A stretch of DNA of 64,000 bases from Aurelia coerulea (GCA_039566865.1 CM076943.1:40370663-40434662); one strand, 5' to 3'; counted from the first letter of the stretch, positions 35,701 to 43,320 are shown. Notes: generated by a model from the letters alone, not told the origin. Program-made: numbers and translations.

Positions 35701-36833
35701 TTCTAGGATTTTTTGCAAATTTTTCCATTTTCAAGTTTTAGAGCTAGAAGCGAGTTTCTTCAAATTTTTGTTTTCGAAAACACTGAAAATGACCAAAACA
35801 CATCAATCAAATTTTTCTAAAGACTCTACATTATTGGACAGAGAGAACACATTTCCAGGGTGATTTGGGGGTTTAGAAATTGGTTAAACTTCTGCACGAG
35901 CGATATTTCAACGATTGGCCTGTTAGAAATTCTGTGGCAGTTACAATGGAATGCCGCCCCAAGCCGTCATCAAATCCAAACTTCAACGAGACTGCGTGCT
36001 TGCCGGCTTTATGACGCTTCCCTGCTTGTCTTTTTAACCCCCTTGACACAGGAATGCAACCTGCATCAAAGCATAAATTCAACGAAATTGCAAAAGGAAA
36101 GACAGTTCTTTATATCCTTGCAAACAATGCTACATTTCTCCCAGGATAGTACAAACCCTTTTACAGCAGATTATAATTAATCAAATTCTAAATCCCAAAT
36201 CACCACGAACAAGTTTTCTCTTTGTCCATTCATGTCGCTTTGGAAAACTTGATCAACGTTTTTTTATCGTTTTCAGTGATTTTCGAAAACGAAAATTGTA
36301 AGAAACTCCCTTCTAGCTCCAAAAACTGGACAAGAAAAATTTGCAAAAATCCTAGAATCTAATTCAGGCTTTCTGCTAAAGATTAAGTTACAAACCTTCA
36401 AAATCGGTCCAGTGTACGATTTATCGTGGCCTGCCAAAACTGCATAGTTTATTTTGGCGCACCCAGTATATGTTTCAATTAAAAAATTCCATCAGTGTAA
36501 AACTTACAAGTGTAAACTAATGTATCATTATACATCATTAAATACTATTTAGTAGTATTAGTATAACTATTAAATATTAGTTGTAGCATTAATATATATA
36601 TTATTAATAGTATTTTTAGTACTATTATGATTTTGAATCGCGGTTTAGTTTATTATCATTGTTATTATTAAGAAATACAGTTACAGTACTTCATGACTTA
36701 CCCCATTTATTTGTGATCTCAATATTTTTGGGAATTCAGGAATGAGAACACATCCACCAATCAAAAAGATGATTCCAGTGACTAACAAGAAGCAAATTGT
36801 GACATTTCTTGTGCAACATTTTGTTTTCCCCAT
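14589..36833 (-). CDS. CD36 / SCARB / LIMP-2-like scavenger receptor, partial (8 exons)
   Basis: CDS on the minus strand: 36833-36702, 33360-33052, 29646-29599, 26691-26434, 24079-23976, 20047-19998, 17293-17224, 14764-14589; 1147 nt, about 382 codons. All junctions are GT..AG with matching phases. The N-terminal membrane span, FDLQN.QEV, QRGPYTY, VLFGYND, NMINGTDGT..PP, FVSDVCRS and NAAFCVPKCYG.G align in order with CD36/LIMP-2. The family moves lipids and binds lipoproteins or pathogen and ligand patterns at membranes; whether this member is on the surface or in lysosomes cannot be told. The family is ~470-480 aa with a second C-terminal span, so about 100 residues are missing. Introns are full of transposons. 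Confidence 0.85.
14770..15067. other. Intron 7 stretch without a gene
   Basis: AT-rich, containing repeated GCGAAA/TTTCGC motifs such as ACGAAAGTT and CGCGAAAT at 14885-15055, typical of a reiterated-motif repeat. No boundaries were resolved. Confidence 0.35.
15068..15258. mobile_element. ~190-bp MITE with TCGGCTTAGGTTTGTTT ends
   Basis: The left end TCGGCTTAGGTTTGTTTTAC and the right end GAAACAAACCTTAGCCGA are inverted, and CAAGTCATGTGA pairs with TCACATGACTTG inside. There is no ORF and no clear TSD. The 15259-16087 stretch after it holds no recognisable gene; a 133-codon frame at 15261-15662 lacks any family motif. Confidence 0.6.
16090..16835. mobile_element. TA-flanked mariner-like MITE (CAGGGTGTCCCA ends)
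   Basis: Termini CAGGGTGTCCCAGAAAAA / TTTTTGGGACACCCTG are inverted for ~35 bp with TA on both sides (16088-16089, 16836-16837). Internal arms also pair (GAGCCTGGTTTCAGCTTT-type sequence at ~16270 and ~16636). The end type and TA target fit Tc1/mariner. It is non-autonomous. 16838-17223 shows nothing coding. Confidence 0.8.
17224..17293 (-). CDS. CD36-like exon 7
   Basis: Acceptor ..TTCCTTGGCAG|ATGG and donor CAG|GTATGTC. The 70-nt exon (phase 1 in, phase 2 out) encodes (D)GTHFPPNPTKTDRLYIFVSD then VC(R), matching the family segment GTDG..F.PF....LY.F.SD.CRS. Confidence 0.85.
17565..18163. mobile_element. 600-bp palindromic element, copy 2
   Basis: The same sequence as the 13175 element, flanked by ATCAGCTGA (17556-17564, 18164-18172), a 9-bp TSD. 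It lies in intron 6 of the CD36-like gene. Confidence 0.85.
18164..18585. other. Intron 6 stretch without a gene
   Basis: Contains two imperfect copies of a TTTTTATCA(C/T)TCAACA..CTATTTA unit (18487 and 18561). No exon recognised. Confidence 0.35.
18586..18898. mobile_element. CCCGGG/G-tract element, TATGCGACAGGGT subfamily, copy 1
   Basis: The G-tract + GTACTCCCATACTTGACC end at left and CTAGTACCCCCTGGGGG at right are inverted. ATTATGCGACAGGGT-like motifs recur in the interior. Flanks TCTATTTA / CTATTTAT suggest a decayed 8-bp TSD. A small palindrome TAGCCTGCGTGC..GATGCAGGCTA abuts at 18907-18950. Confidence 0.7.
19310..19500 (+). pseudogene. LINE reverse transcriptase 3'-end fragment
   Basis: Frameshifted reading gives SLKFTGPQIWNGLPNAMTA and a W(K/N)GPDCKCSAC-like end, matching the tail of the RT at 31561-32484 (LWQLLPLEIK...CNCRLC). 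Stops and frameshifts show decay. A related piece lies at 29985. Confidence 0.55.
19548..19773. repeat. ~220-bp perfect-type hairpin
   Basis: Arms of ~105 bp from AGACTTGCTCCAAGTCTAC to its complement, loop at ~19657 (GAAGCGAGGCGAAG). Both strands carry CTCCTTCGCAGC, shared with the hairpin at 54385-54787. Probably a hairpin MITE; no TSD was resolved. Confidence 0.8.
19998..20047 (-). CDS. CD36-like exon 6 (50 nt)
   Basis: Acceptor ..GTCTACAG|GACATT and donor CCG|GTAAGTT. Phase 2 in, phase 1 out, encoding (S)TLPFWNSTYGNMINGT. This is the NMINGTDG segment. The cysteine that usually precedes NMING in CD36 and LIMP-2 is glycine here. Confidence 0.85.
20193..20984. mobile_element. TTAA-flanked element with AGGGGCAGTCAGA ends
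   Basis: TTAA at 20189-20192 and 20985-20988. The ends AGGGGCAGTCAGATG and CGTCTGACTGCCCCT are inverted. The TTAA target suggests a piggyBac- or Kolobok-type transposase; the ends differ from the CCCTATC family. The short frame at 20248-20529 has no recognised domain. Confidence 0.75.
21042..21319. mobile_element. G/C-tract element with GTTCAATTC ends, copy 1
   Basis: Starts GTTCAATTCCTACCCCGGG and ends GGTCAAGGCAGGAATTC, with internal CCCGGGGGC-type repeats. The better-kept copy is at 53571-53752. No TSD was determined. Confidence 0.55.
21320..22280. other. Intron 5 stretch without a gene
   Basis: Noncoding. An unpaired mariner-like end, CGGGTGTCCCAGAAAAAA preceded by TA, lies at 21877; no partner was found downstream, so that element is truncated. 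Confidence 0.4.
22289..22667. mobile_element. CCCGGG/G-tract element, copy 2
   Basis: CCCGGGGG...CACTCCCATACTTGACC at left and AAGTACCCC..CCCGGG at right, flanked by a perfect 8-bp TSD, TCTTTATA (22281-22288, 22668-22675). TTATGCGACAGGGT occurs six or more times, and one ~60-bp block (TATCACAAGCAAAAATTGCG...) is duplicated in tandem. Confidence 0.9.
22676..23975. other. Intron 5 remainder, no gene; G-rich repeats
   Basis: Mostly unique AT-rich sequence. GGGGGTTGGAA motifs recur with G tracts at 23612-23760, near CTCGAGAGT/CTCTCGAGT (23771 and 23369), which may be degraded ends of another G-tract element. Confidence 0.4.
23976..24079 (-). CDS. CD36-like exon 5
   Basis: Acceptor ..GTTTTTCAG|TACAATGG and donor AATC|GTAAGTTG. 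104 nt, phase 0 in, phase 2 out, encoding YNGTAGMKQTGNTTILTGKD then DINNLQTTTKWKGK(S), which matches the LIMP-2/CD36 stretch NGT..G.Y...TG.D......I..WNGK. Its acceptor and first ~30 nt are reiterated upstream. Confidence 0.85.
24050..25835 (-). repeat. ~205-bp tandem array that reiterates the exon 5 splice acceptor
   Basis: Units recur about every 205 bp; GTACCATT(G/A)TACTGAAAAAC is centred near 24075 (exon 5 itself), 24325, 24530, 24735, 25420 and 25625, and the last unit breaks off at GTACCATTTTG near 25828. Read on the minus strand, each has a pyrimidine-rich tract, CAG and TACAATGGTACAGCGG...AAG, identical to the start of exon 5, then diverges and reaches TAA after 14 codons. The array fills intron 4 directly upstream of the true exon and is broken by one inserted sequence. 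Confidence 0.85.
24917..25388 (+). mobile_element. Poly(A)-ended retroposed insert in the array
   Basis: A TG/GC-rich ~470-bp segment unlike the array ends AATCAAT(A)n and is flanked by AAGAATTAACA (24907-24917 and 25389-25399). An A-tail plus target duplication indicates target-primed retrotransposition, most likely a 5'-truncated LINE 3' end. No protein motif was recognised. A similar TG-rich segment is at 53810-54175. Confidence 0.65.
25836..26433. other. Intron 4 stretch without a gene
   Basis: Noncoding; no repeat boundary or exon recognised. The CTTTTCGTCCCTTGTTcCC..TTTGCTGATATCA segment near 26068 is inverted near 26265-26310, suggesting a degraded inverted-repeat element. Confidence 0.4.
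26434..26691 (-). CDS. CD36-like exon 4
   Basis: Acceptor ..TATTTTCTCAG|ACTCTC and donor CTACAG|GTGAGAA. 86 codons, phase 0 on both sides: TLINKTKDASFGLHFIIGTV, then FTLAKVQVFHKLPVREVLFG, YNDTLLLKIMELEKSPAGKP and onward to LNPFVQLQ. REVLFGYND is the family hallmark (CD36 LRELLWGYRD). Confidence 0.9.
26692..27656. other. Intron 3 stretch without a gene
   Basis: Repetitive, noncoding. GGGTGAGTCAGAAAA..GAATCCCCGCTTG near 27110-27180 is inverted near 28606-28690, so the 27659-28602 mariner-like element sits inside a larger broken palindrome. Confidence 0.45.
27659..28602. mobile_element. TA-flanked mariner-like MITE (CCGGGTGTCCC ends)
   Basis: CCGGGTGTCCCAAAAAAAGG at left and CCTATTTTTGGGACAACCGG at right, with TA on both sides (27657-27658, 28603-28604). 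AACAGATTTGATGGGG..AGCGAT-type arms pair inside. It is non-autonomous, in intron 3 of the CD36-like gene. Confidence 0.75.
28605..29598. other. Intron 3 stretch without a gene
   Basis: Contains an arm of the palindrome noted near 27110 and a retrotransposon-like Gly/Pro-coding shadow at 29356-29576. No gene supported. Confidence 0.35.
29599..29646 (-). CDS. CD36-like exon 3 (48-nt microexon)
   Basis: Acceptor ..GTCAGTGTAG|TTGATA and donor AACATT|GTAAGTG. Encodes LIPKTLKDFCDFLLNI, phase 0 both sides. Joining gives NLVPL-LIPKTLKDFCDFLLNI-TLINKT, the same length as the CD36 stretch from NLAV to SLIN, with LLN.(T)LINK aligned to ILNSLINK. The pyrimidine tract is weak; the length and phase fit is the main support. 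Confidence 0.75.
29985..30175 (+). pseudogene. LINE reverse transcriptase 3'-end fragment
   Basis: Frameshifted reading gives SNSLRSLGPQIWNALPNETK, then NSFKHMIKQWNGPNCKCNAC, the tail of the CR1-like RT family also seen at 19310 and 31561. It is followed by an AT-rich tail to ~30410 ending (ACAAACAA)n, probably the LINE 3'UTR. Confidence 0.65.
30512..31010. mobile_element. Foldback element A-type, intact copy
   Basis: GGCTCAAATCTTT...AAAGGTGGGTGTAAAATTC at left pairs with GAATTTTACACCGACC..AAAGATTTGAGTCC at right, and CCGTGGAAATTTTTTGATATCTTGATT pairs near 30885-30915. It matches the element split by a MITE at 5021-6122. No TSD was resolved. Confidence 0.75.
31285..32610. repeat. ~60-75-bp inverted repeats flanking a LINE fragment
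   Basis: AAATATAAGCA(C)TTTGATGCG...CATAGCCCGTTA at ~31297-31360 is the reverse complement of ~32536-32600 with few mismatches. The LINE copy lies between. The arms may be termini of a foldback element into which the LINE inserted. Confidence 0.7.
31374..32540 (-). pseudogene. CR1-like non-LTR retrotransposon, 5'-truncated RT
   Basis: The frame from ~32535 reads ETVRGVPQGSVLGPLLFNIY, then NYADDRTIY (RT catalytic YADD), LNEDKCHLRIFG, LLGITFDQSLSF and QERALRI to a stop at 31561. The RT palm from the PQGS motif onward and the C-terminal part are intact for ~325 codons, but the endonuclease and N-terminal RT are missing. The 3' tail ends in an ATT microsatellite (31374-31395 on the plus strand), typical of CR1/L2 elements. 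Located in intron 2 of the CD36-like gene. Confidence 0.9.
32611..33051. other. Intron 2 stretch without a gene
   Basis: AT-rich; a 108-codon frame here has no recognisable motif and is considered noncoding. Confidence 0.35.
33052..33360 (-). CDS. CD36-like exon 2
   Basis: Acceptor ..CTTTATTTCAG|AATATA and donor CCTTTG|GTATGAC, 103 codons, phase 0 both ends. Encodes NIVIKKGTQGYDEFHSPTSP, YMSYYVFDLQNEQEVLKGGK, ANVTQRGPYTYKELRVNIPL and onward. FDLQN..EV and QRGPYTY are diagnostic of CD36/LIMP-2. NVT and NKT are possible N-glycosylation sites, and CPNC is an unusual close cysteine pair. Confidence 0.9.
33361..34430. other. Intron 1 stretch without a gene
   Basis: Contains a near-duplicate CCACTGATCAGC..GG(A/T)GGACAAACC..CACCCCC unit (33620-33730). 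Otherwise no gene. Confidence 0.4.
34430..34890 (+). pseudogene. Decayed LINE ORF2 C-terminal fragment (endonuclease-RT type)
   Basis: Plus-strand reading gives FERIGQAKSAFGNMINILSN, KISIQIRLRTLKAYI, MKYACETW, then after shifts SWTERKSNIEVLRSVGTKKE, GNIEELITTGRIEGTRDRG. This is the well-known C-terminal end of endonuclease/RT LINE ORFs. Several stops and frameshifts make it inactive. Confidence 0.75.
34891..35594. other. Intron 1 stretch: small MITE and short tandem repeats
   Basis: AAGCCGGTTTTCCATAAGGC (35138) pairs with TGGTGGAAAACCGGCTTG (to 35346), suggesting a ~210-bp MITE. A decayed ~23-bp tandem repeat, GAGAA(A)GA.AGTTTTGCC, follows at 35371-35455. Confidence 0.55.
35595..36466. mobile_element. 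TA-flanked MITE (CCGGGTGCGCCAAAATAAA ends), copy 1
   Basis: CCGGGTGCGCCAAAATAAA at left and TTTATTTTGGCGCACCCAG at right, TA-flanked (35593-35594, 36467-36468). Internal arms (GGCCTGC(C)AAAA, AGAAAGCCTGAATTAGATTC) pair. The second copy, at 38335, splits an RT gene. The end structure fits Tc1/mariner. Confidence 0.8.
36702..36833 (-). CDS. CD36-like exon 1 (start and N-terminal membrane span)
   Basis: ATG at 36833 with context AAGAAGATGGGG. It encodes MGKTKCCTRNVTICFLLVTG, IIFLIGGCVLIPEFPKILRS, QING, with donor GG|GTAAGTC, phase 0. A short basic Cys-bearing tail before a hydrophobic span is the family pattern (the Cys pair could be palmitoylated, as in CD36; inference). No promoter element was identified upstream. 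Confidence 0.85.
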
Positions 36834-38190
36834 CTTCTTACGAATATTTCAGTTGCTCCTGTATTGAATCTGAAATGAGGCAAGTGTTGTCATCAGCCTA
36901 CTCTGTTTGAAACATGTGGTCACTTGAAGGGGCTGTGTCACGTAAAGTAAACAAACTTATTTTGAAACGATGATTTTGCAGTTTTTAGATAGACCATATC
37001 ACAGAGATTTTCCATCATTTTTCTCAAAATGAAGGTGTTATTTTGAAGATAAGATGGACTCTTGAATTTCACAAAGATTGGTAAAAGATAGAAGCATTAA
37101 AAGATTGTCTCAAAAAGATAAAAATGATTGAAGCCAAGATGAAGCCACTTGATGCTGTTCGAATTTGAGTTGTTTATTTTTATTCAATATAAAATTTTTT
37201 ACAAACAAAACTCAACAAAACTCCACAGTCATAACATAGAGAATGTGTAACTAAACTAAAATTTAATGTACAGCTACGAAAAATACACATGAACAATTTC
37301 TACTAATAAATACTAAGGTTTGTTTCACATTGTATGTCAAGCTAACTTCGGGCAATCAGGTCTTATTCACAAGAATGGGTGAACTGGAGATTCGATTTTC
37401 AAATTAGAACGGATTTGTGCCCAATGAGTCTAACATACAATGTGAAACAAACTTACAGCAAAAGAAAGAGAAGCAAAGGGACTTGGGGACTATAAACAAA
37501 CGCTGTGAATTTCCTTAGTTAAATCAACCAGTTTGGTGAATGAACTTTAGAGTCAGTTCAAGTACATGTTTACTAACGTCGTGTTTATTAACGTGAGTTG
37601 TTTCAACTTCCATTTTGCTTCCATTACCGACCCAGCATTGTGCACTGAGAAAATGACCTTTCAAACAATCTTGACCATTCAGATTTATTACCAGATTTGC
37701 AGCCCTGACCATAGAGTAATAACACTCTATATCTGTAGTCAACATGAAAAGCAAACTACATAACTGTAGTATGGTGCACACCTGGGATTTATGAAGGAAT
37801 AGGTGCACACCTGGGAATAGGTGCACACTTGAAAACAAAGGAAAAACCTTGCACATTTCAACAAACAGGGCCATATACTATCCAAACAGGAGAGCAGACA
37901 ATTGTTACCCAAAAAATGAATTATGCAATCTCTCATACACCTGGGAAAATTATGCAATCAACATGCAGGCAAAATCTAAATGTAATAAAAGTACTACATG
38001 TAATCAAGAAACCTAATGTGCCCTAGCATTTGGGATATGCAAAATCCTCCTTTTTTAAATCGCAATGGACAAGACATCAACTCTTATTGGTTTGCTAATC
38101 AATGGAATAGGCAAAGATATTTGGGGCATGTGCATCTCCACAAAGGACTATCAAGGACTACCAATATGATCTCATGGAGAAGGGGTTTCC
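36834..38190. other. Upstream of the CD36-like gene; no gene seen
   Basis: Noncoding AT-rich sequence that should contain the CD36-like promoter. A TGCACACCTGGGA(A/T)T unit recurs near 37770, 37805 and 37822, and TTTGTTTCACATTGTATGT (37320) is inverted at 37432-37452. Confidence 0.4.
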
Positions 38191-39371
38191 ATGGAGAAGC
38201 ACGTAAATGATATCAGTAAGAAGGCTTTTTCTCAATTGAGACGACTGAGGCAGGTTAGACAGTACTTGTCAAAAGAAGCCACAGAATCACTGGTCCACTC
38301 GTTTGTTTCATCAACACTTGATTATTATAACATACCGGGTGCGCCAAAATAAACTATGCACGTTTGGCAGGCCACAATGAATCGTACACTCGATCGATTT
38401 TGATGATTTATGACTTAATCGTTAGCAGAAAGCCTGAATTAGATACTGGGATTTTTTTGCAAATTTTATCATTTTCAATTTTTAGAGCTAGAAGCGAGTT
38501 TCCTAAAATTTTAGTTTTCGGAAACACTGAAAACGATCGAAAAACATCGATCAAGTTTCCTGAATGATCGACATAAATGGACAACGAGAGAACTTGTACG
38601 TGGTGATTTGCGATTCAGAAATCGACCAATTGTAATCTGCTATACGAGAGTACGTACTAAACCCCCAAATCCCACTGAAACGTTTTCTCTTTGTTTATTC
38701 ACGTTGAACCTTTTCAAATTTGATCGCCGTTTTTGTATCGTTTTCGATGTTTTCGAAAACGAACATTTTAAGAAACTCGCTTCTAGCTCTAAAAACAGAG
38801 AACGGAAAAATTGTAAAAAGTCCTAGAATCTAATTCAGGCTTTCTGCTAAAGATTAAGTCACAAATCTTAAAAATCGGTCCAGTGTACGATTTATTATGG
38901 CCTGACAAACGTGCATAGTTTATTTTGGCGCACCCGGTACTGTTGTATGGATGTGCAAAACACCTGCTGGATAAATTACAAAAGGTTCAAAATTGTGCAG
39001 CACGAGTTGTAATGGGAGCCCGTAAATATGACCACGTGAAACCTCTCCTCAAAGCTCTGCATTGGTTGCCAGTGGCACAACGAATAGACTTTAAAATTGC
39101 ATTGTTGACGTATAAATGCCTGAATGGACTTGCACCTAAATATCTCGCTGATCTCTTGGAAGTTCAGGAAAGCTGCAGAGTACTGAGATCAAATAAGAAA
39201 AATAGACTGAAGCTACCAATGACAAGAACTAAAACACTTGGCACCAGAGCATTTACATATGCTGCTCCTGCAGTATGGAACTCTTTACCGGAAAATATAA
39301 AGAACACAAAATGTATAAAAACTTTCAAGAGGCTCCTGAAAACACACTATTTTGAACTAGCGTACAATTAG
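38191..39371 (+). pseudogene. LINE reverse transcriptase interrupted by a TA MITE
   Basis: 5' part: MEKHVNDISKKAFSQLRRLR ... LVHSFVSSTLDYYNI to 38334. 3' part from 38938: LLYGCAKHLLDKLQKVQNCA, then HWLPVAQRIDFKIALLTYKC and WNSLPENIKNT to a stop at 39369-39371. Removing the 603-bp insert and one TA joins AACATA to CTGTTG in frame, giving DYYNILLYG, the family motif. The catalytic domain upstream is missing. The 3' tail has GTGGCGCTATATAAAT and an ATT repeat to ~39565, typical of CR1/L2 ends. Confidence 0.85.
38335..38937. mobile_element. TA-flanked MITE (CCGGGTGCGCCAAAATAAA ends), copy 2
   Basis: CCGGGTGCGCCAAAATAAAC and its complement end the element, flanked by TA (38333-38334, 38938-38939). 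It shares arms with copy 1 at 35595, is 603 bp long and has no ORF. It inserted into the LINE RT frame. Confidence 0.9.
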
Positions 39372-39565
39372 TGTTGGACTAGGGTTGAGGAACATCTTTT
39401 TCCAATAAGTAATCAAGAATTGTAAATTGTAACATGCTTTTAATCTTTTTTTTATACATACTCTTAAATCGGATTTTTAAATTGTAAATAGGACTTAGAC
39501 TGTAAAGCGCAACCGATTATCTTTTAGTATTGTGGCGCTATATAAATTTTGCATTATTATTATTA

Positions 39566-40053
39566 TCTTAGATAGGGTCCCTGGCTCTTGGGCAGAAAAT
39601 CCGCCAGACTTGAATTGATAGTATCCCAAACAAATCAATTGACCTTCCAAATAATGATGTTTTTGCTATGCAATGATAAGATATTATTATCATACTTTTT
39701 ATACAGTCCACACAAAAATTCCCGGGGTAAACCGCAGTAAGATGTCATCAACAAAAGATTTTCATTCTTATTAACGGATTTTGTCTGCAAGGGGGAGGGG
39801 GTATCAGCTGAATAAACTAAGATTACTATTTGGGGAAAAACCTTCTGATAAGACATGATATGTATAAATATTAATGTATCAATTTTTTTGTAATCTTGCC
39901 TCATGTACTTGTCCAGTCTAGTTGTTTCTTTGCATAGTTATTTTTACTAAATTGTATGTAGTGGAATTAAAAATATGAAACTGTACTGAGCTTGTATGCA
40001 AAAATTGGTATCTATAAGAGTTCAAGATTGTAACTATCCTGATCTCATTATCA
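39566..40053. other. Noncoding stretch
   Basis: AT-rich with a short G-tract at 39789-39800. No gene or bounded repeat found. Confidence 0.35.
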
Positions 40054-40254
40054 CAGGGGTGGCTCCAGGAATCTTCCGACCAAGGGGCTGGAGTTTCCGA
40101 CAGGGGGGCTAAAATGGCTAGAAAATGCAGCTTTCATACGTCATTTTGCAAACTTTTCTCCGACAAGAACCCAAAATGTCCTCCGACAGCGGGGGGCTAG
40201 ATGCTTCCGATGAGGGGGCTGTAGCCCCCCTAGCCCTCCCTGGCGCCACCCCTG
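40054..40254. mobile_element. 201-bp hAT-like MITE
   Basis: CAGGGGTGGCTCCAGGAATC at left and TGGCGCCACCCCTG at right are inverted, with 8-bp flanks CATTATCA / CATTATAA (one mismatch). TTCCGA(C/T)..GGGGGCT motifs recur inside. Confidence 0.8.
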
Positions 40255-41003
40255 CATTATAATGACTTTGACAATATACATTAATACTTATATACTCACC
40301 TTCCTCAAAAAATCAGTAAGCACCCCCCTCCCCCTGAACAATACTCAATAGCATTTAAAACGATAGCCAGGCACGCATCTTCTGTGTATATTTTGCAAAC
40401 TTGTCAGTCTGGGCAATATGGAGTCAAACAATTTTTAACACTTTCAGTTGAGTTGTTGGATGAAACAGACCCACAAAGAGTGTACACTATTTGAATCAGT
40501 ATTATTTTGGACCCAAATTAAAATCCCACTATAAGTTTGACGATTGTTTGCTGCGCTAGACAACAAAGGTCACAAGTCACTCACATGATTGCGAGTTGAT
40601 TGCGTAGTTAAGCCCTGTTTAAGGCCTGAATAGGAGCAGCATCCTGTCTTTGTTTGTGTGGAAAAGAGCACGCCTTATGAAAAATACCTCCGCGCAACGA
40701 ACACAACGATACAAAATTTAGGACTCTTTTGAATTCATTTTGAAAATTTAATCACAAACAGAGCATGCAAAACATAAAATAAGATGCATAATGTTATATT
40801 TGGCTCTTACCATCAACTCTTCTTTCTGGAAAACTTGCTGTAGGCCTACCTGTGTGCTATGGGCCTACCTGACTTGAAAAGAGCTGAATAAAAAGAGTGG
40901 TGCCTGCTAAACTGGACCAGCCGTCCTAGGCCTAACTTAGAAGCTTAAACTCAAGTTTCTTCGAGCCTTGTTCACAAATTGTAACAAAAAGATGATTCAT
41001 TAC
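40255..41003. other. Stretch without a supported gene
   Basis: If the exon at 41133-41004 is real, its next exon would lie here on the minus strand. A possible acceptor ..CCTACAG|CAAGTTTTCC and donor GATG|GTAAGAG (near 40838-40811) give a ~27-nt candidate, too short to support alone. Confidence 0.25.
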
Positions 41004-41133
41004 CTGGGAAAGCATTCAGTTCACTCTTCAGCCCTTTCACACTTGCCTGGTCTTTTATTTGGGTATTTGGGTGCAAAGGTACAAATTTCTTGAGACAGCG
41101 AGTGTTGAGTGATGCTTTTTTTCGGCGGGGCAT
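41004..41133 (-). CDS. Possible first coding exon of an unrecognised gene
   Basis: An ATG at 41133 opens a basic 43-codon frame, MPRRKKASLNTRCLKKFVPL HPNTQ..., ending at a good donor, CCCAG|GTAATG. MPRRKK could be a nuclear signal. The surrounding sequence is less AT-rich than its flanks, as expected near a promoter, and includes a tandem 20-bp duplication (41265-41304). No family was recognised and no second exon is certain. Confidence 0.3.
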
Positions 41134-41532
41134 TATAGCGATCTCGATCTGGTCTAGAGGCATTCTCCCTCCCAGCGCGTATAATGTAGCGAAAGCAAAA
41201 GAGTTTACGGACGGACAACAGAAAAATAATTTTCTTGGCACATTCTGCTTTATGAACTCACTGTCCGAAAACCACCGCCACTGTCCGAAAACCACCGCCA
41301 AAATCAGTCTCAAAAACATCGTTGTCAAAGAAAAGCAGGCAAAGTAAAAAACCAAAACGTTTCCGCAAAATATGTCCAAATACTTGTCCATTCACCTCGT
41401 ACTTTTGGTTTTTGTCTTTGATTAAAGTTTCTTATGAAAATATCTGGTAGCGTCTGATTACCACCGCCGGCACCCTACCTTCATCAACAAAATGCCACGG
41501 GTCAAAGGCGCTTTCCTATAGCGTAAAGCATT

Positions 41533-42375
41533 CAGTGGCGGACTGGCCCACCGGCCCACCGTCATCACCGTCATCAATCATGCAAAAAGGGCCCCCCTTT
41601 TTGTTGGATAAGGGCCCCTTTTGCGAGCTTAGGGACTTCTTTAGTAGGTCTGCATTTTTGAATAATAGACATCTCACTTCACATGTGAATCCTACCATGT
41701 TAGTTTCAAACCAATGAATACAGTCGAGAGTGAAGATTCGGATGGCGAAGAAGAGCACCGTTGCAAAAAACGTAAAGGCCCCCCTCCATTTCTGTCAAAA
41801 GACGGTTCTCGAGATTCCTGCAAAGAAAATAGTTGAATATAGGTGTCGGTTAAGACTCTGACAAATCCTAGACAATGACTGGGAGAGTCATCCTAAGCCA
41901 AAGTAAAGGCTGCCAGTTTCAAAAATTTCTGGGAAAACTTTGTCAAGGCCTCCACTTTGGAGACATTCAAAAATTGGATTGTAACAAAGTAAAAGCTTTT
42001 TGCGCGAAAATTTTCCAAGAGTATAGATTGATATAACACTGCTAAAATAATTTTGACAATGGTAAAGTTTCCAATTTTGCTCTGGTAAAGATAGGATGGC
42101 GATAGGCACTAAGCCAAAGAACAGATGTTTACTCAAAAAATTTCCCTGTGGATGCTATTCATAAAACTACCGTTACAAAATGGTCAACAATTCAATTTTA
42201 GCACAGGCAAACATGGGATTTGGAGAAAACGAGTTTAGCTTTGCTAGGGTAAGAAATCGAGGAATTGAGACAAATTTTGCTAATTGCCACACCCTCACAA
42301 TTTAAGCCACACCCACTAAGGGCCCCCTAAACTCATCCATGGCCGGTGCAAACAATCGGAGCCAGTCCGCCACTG
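41533..42375. mobile_element. 843-bp hAT-like element
   Basis: CAGTGGCGGACTGGCCC and GGAGCCAGTCCGCCACTG are inverted; the flanking 8-bp TSD AAAGCATT is perfect (41525-41532, 42376-42383). GGGCCCC-rich stretches lie near both ends. No transposase ORF remains. Confidence 0.85.
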
Positions 42376-42439
42376 AAAGCATTCAAACAGAAATTAGCAA
42401 CAGGTGTAACTTGGTTTCCTTTTTCTCTCTTATTTTATT

Positions 42440-43320
42440 CTGTTTTTAACTCTGTTCGTATACACTAATTTTTTTTATAAGAAACTAAGGTCCGGTGCTG
42501 GTAGGCAGTTTCTTAAATTTTTCGGCCATCTTGCTACCAAAAGTTTCTTGTGTGTTTCTGGTATTTTTAATGCCGAAAGTGTAGAGTTAATTTCGTTTTT
42601 GTCTAAAGGGCTCCCAAATTACTTAGTAAGATCTCAAAACAAGTAAATAACATAATTCGCATAAAGTCCAAACAGTTGCTATAACTGTACACTGTCAAAA
42701 CATTTTTGAGTGCGATAAAAAGATTGTAATTTACAAAAGTTTCTTAGCTTTTTCAATTCAGGTAGGGCTGTTTCTTAACTTTCGAAAAATTGAGCCTAGC
42801 GTTTCTTATAAGCAGCTTCTTATAAAAAAATGAGTGCATTGTAAAATAGACTTTTAACTCCTTACATTCTTAGACTATTAAGTTTCTTTCGCTCTGTACC
42901 AAAAATCTGATGTTATGACAGTTTCTTAGACCAATACACGTATTTCTTTATAAGAAACTAATAATTTGGGCAGTAACTGAAAGTTTCTTAAAATTATCAG
43001 ATTTTGAGTACTCAGAGTTTCTTACGAGTTTCCTAGAGGTTCCATAACAATCTTCATGTTCACTACCTGTACCCTCGTGAACATTTCAAAACAAGGTTTT
43101 TAAGCCTTTCCAATGTTTAGACATTACTCAAAAAAATTTCGAGTAATGTGATACAGGAAACAAATGAAAGTAAAGTAAAGATATGTCAAGGATTTCCTTT
43201 ATCAAAATAAATAGCTTCTTAACTTATATTTTACCAGTACTTGAGTTTCTTAACTTTTTGGTGATCTGAGAGTGAGTTTCTTATGGGCAGTTTCTTTCAA
43301 CAACAACAAAATACGTGTAT
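42440..43320. repeat. Region of reiterated AGTTTCTTA motifs
   Basis: AGTTTCTTA or its complement TAAGAAACT occurs more than a dozen times, including paired TTATAAGAAACT / AGTTTCTTATAA versions. A shorter relative is near 52360-52400. Likely a transposon with reiterated subterminal motifs; boundaries not resolved. Confidence 0.55.

Noticed and set aside
39500..39565. TATATAAAT as a promoter TATA box
   Set aside because: GGCGCTATATAAAT followed by (ATT)n is the standard 3' end of CR1/L2-type LINEs.
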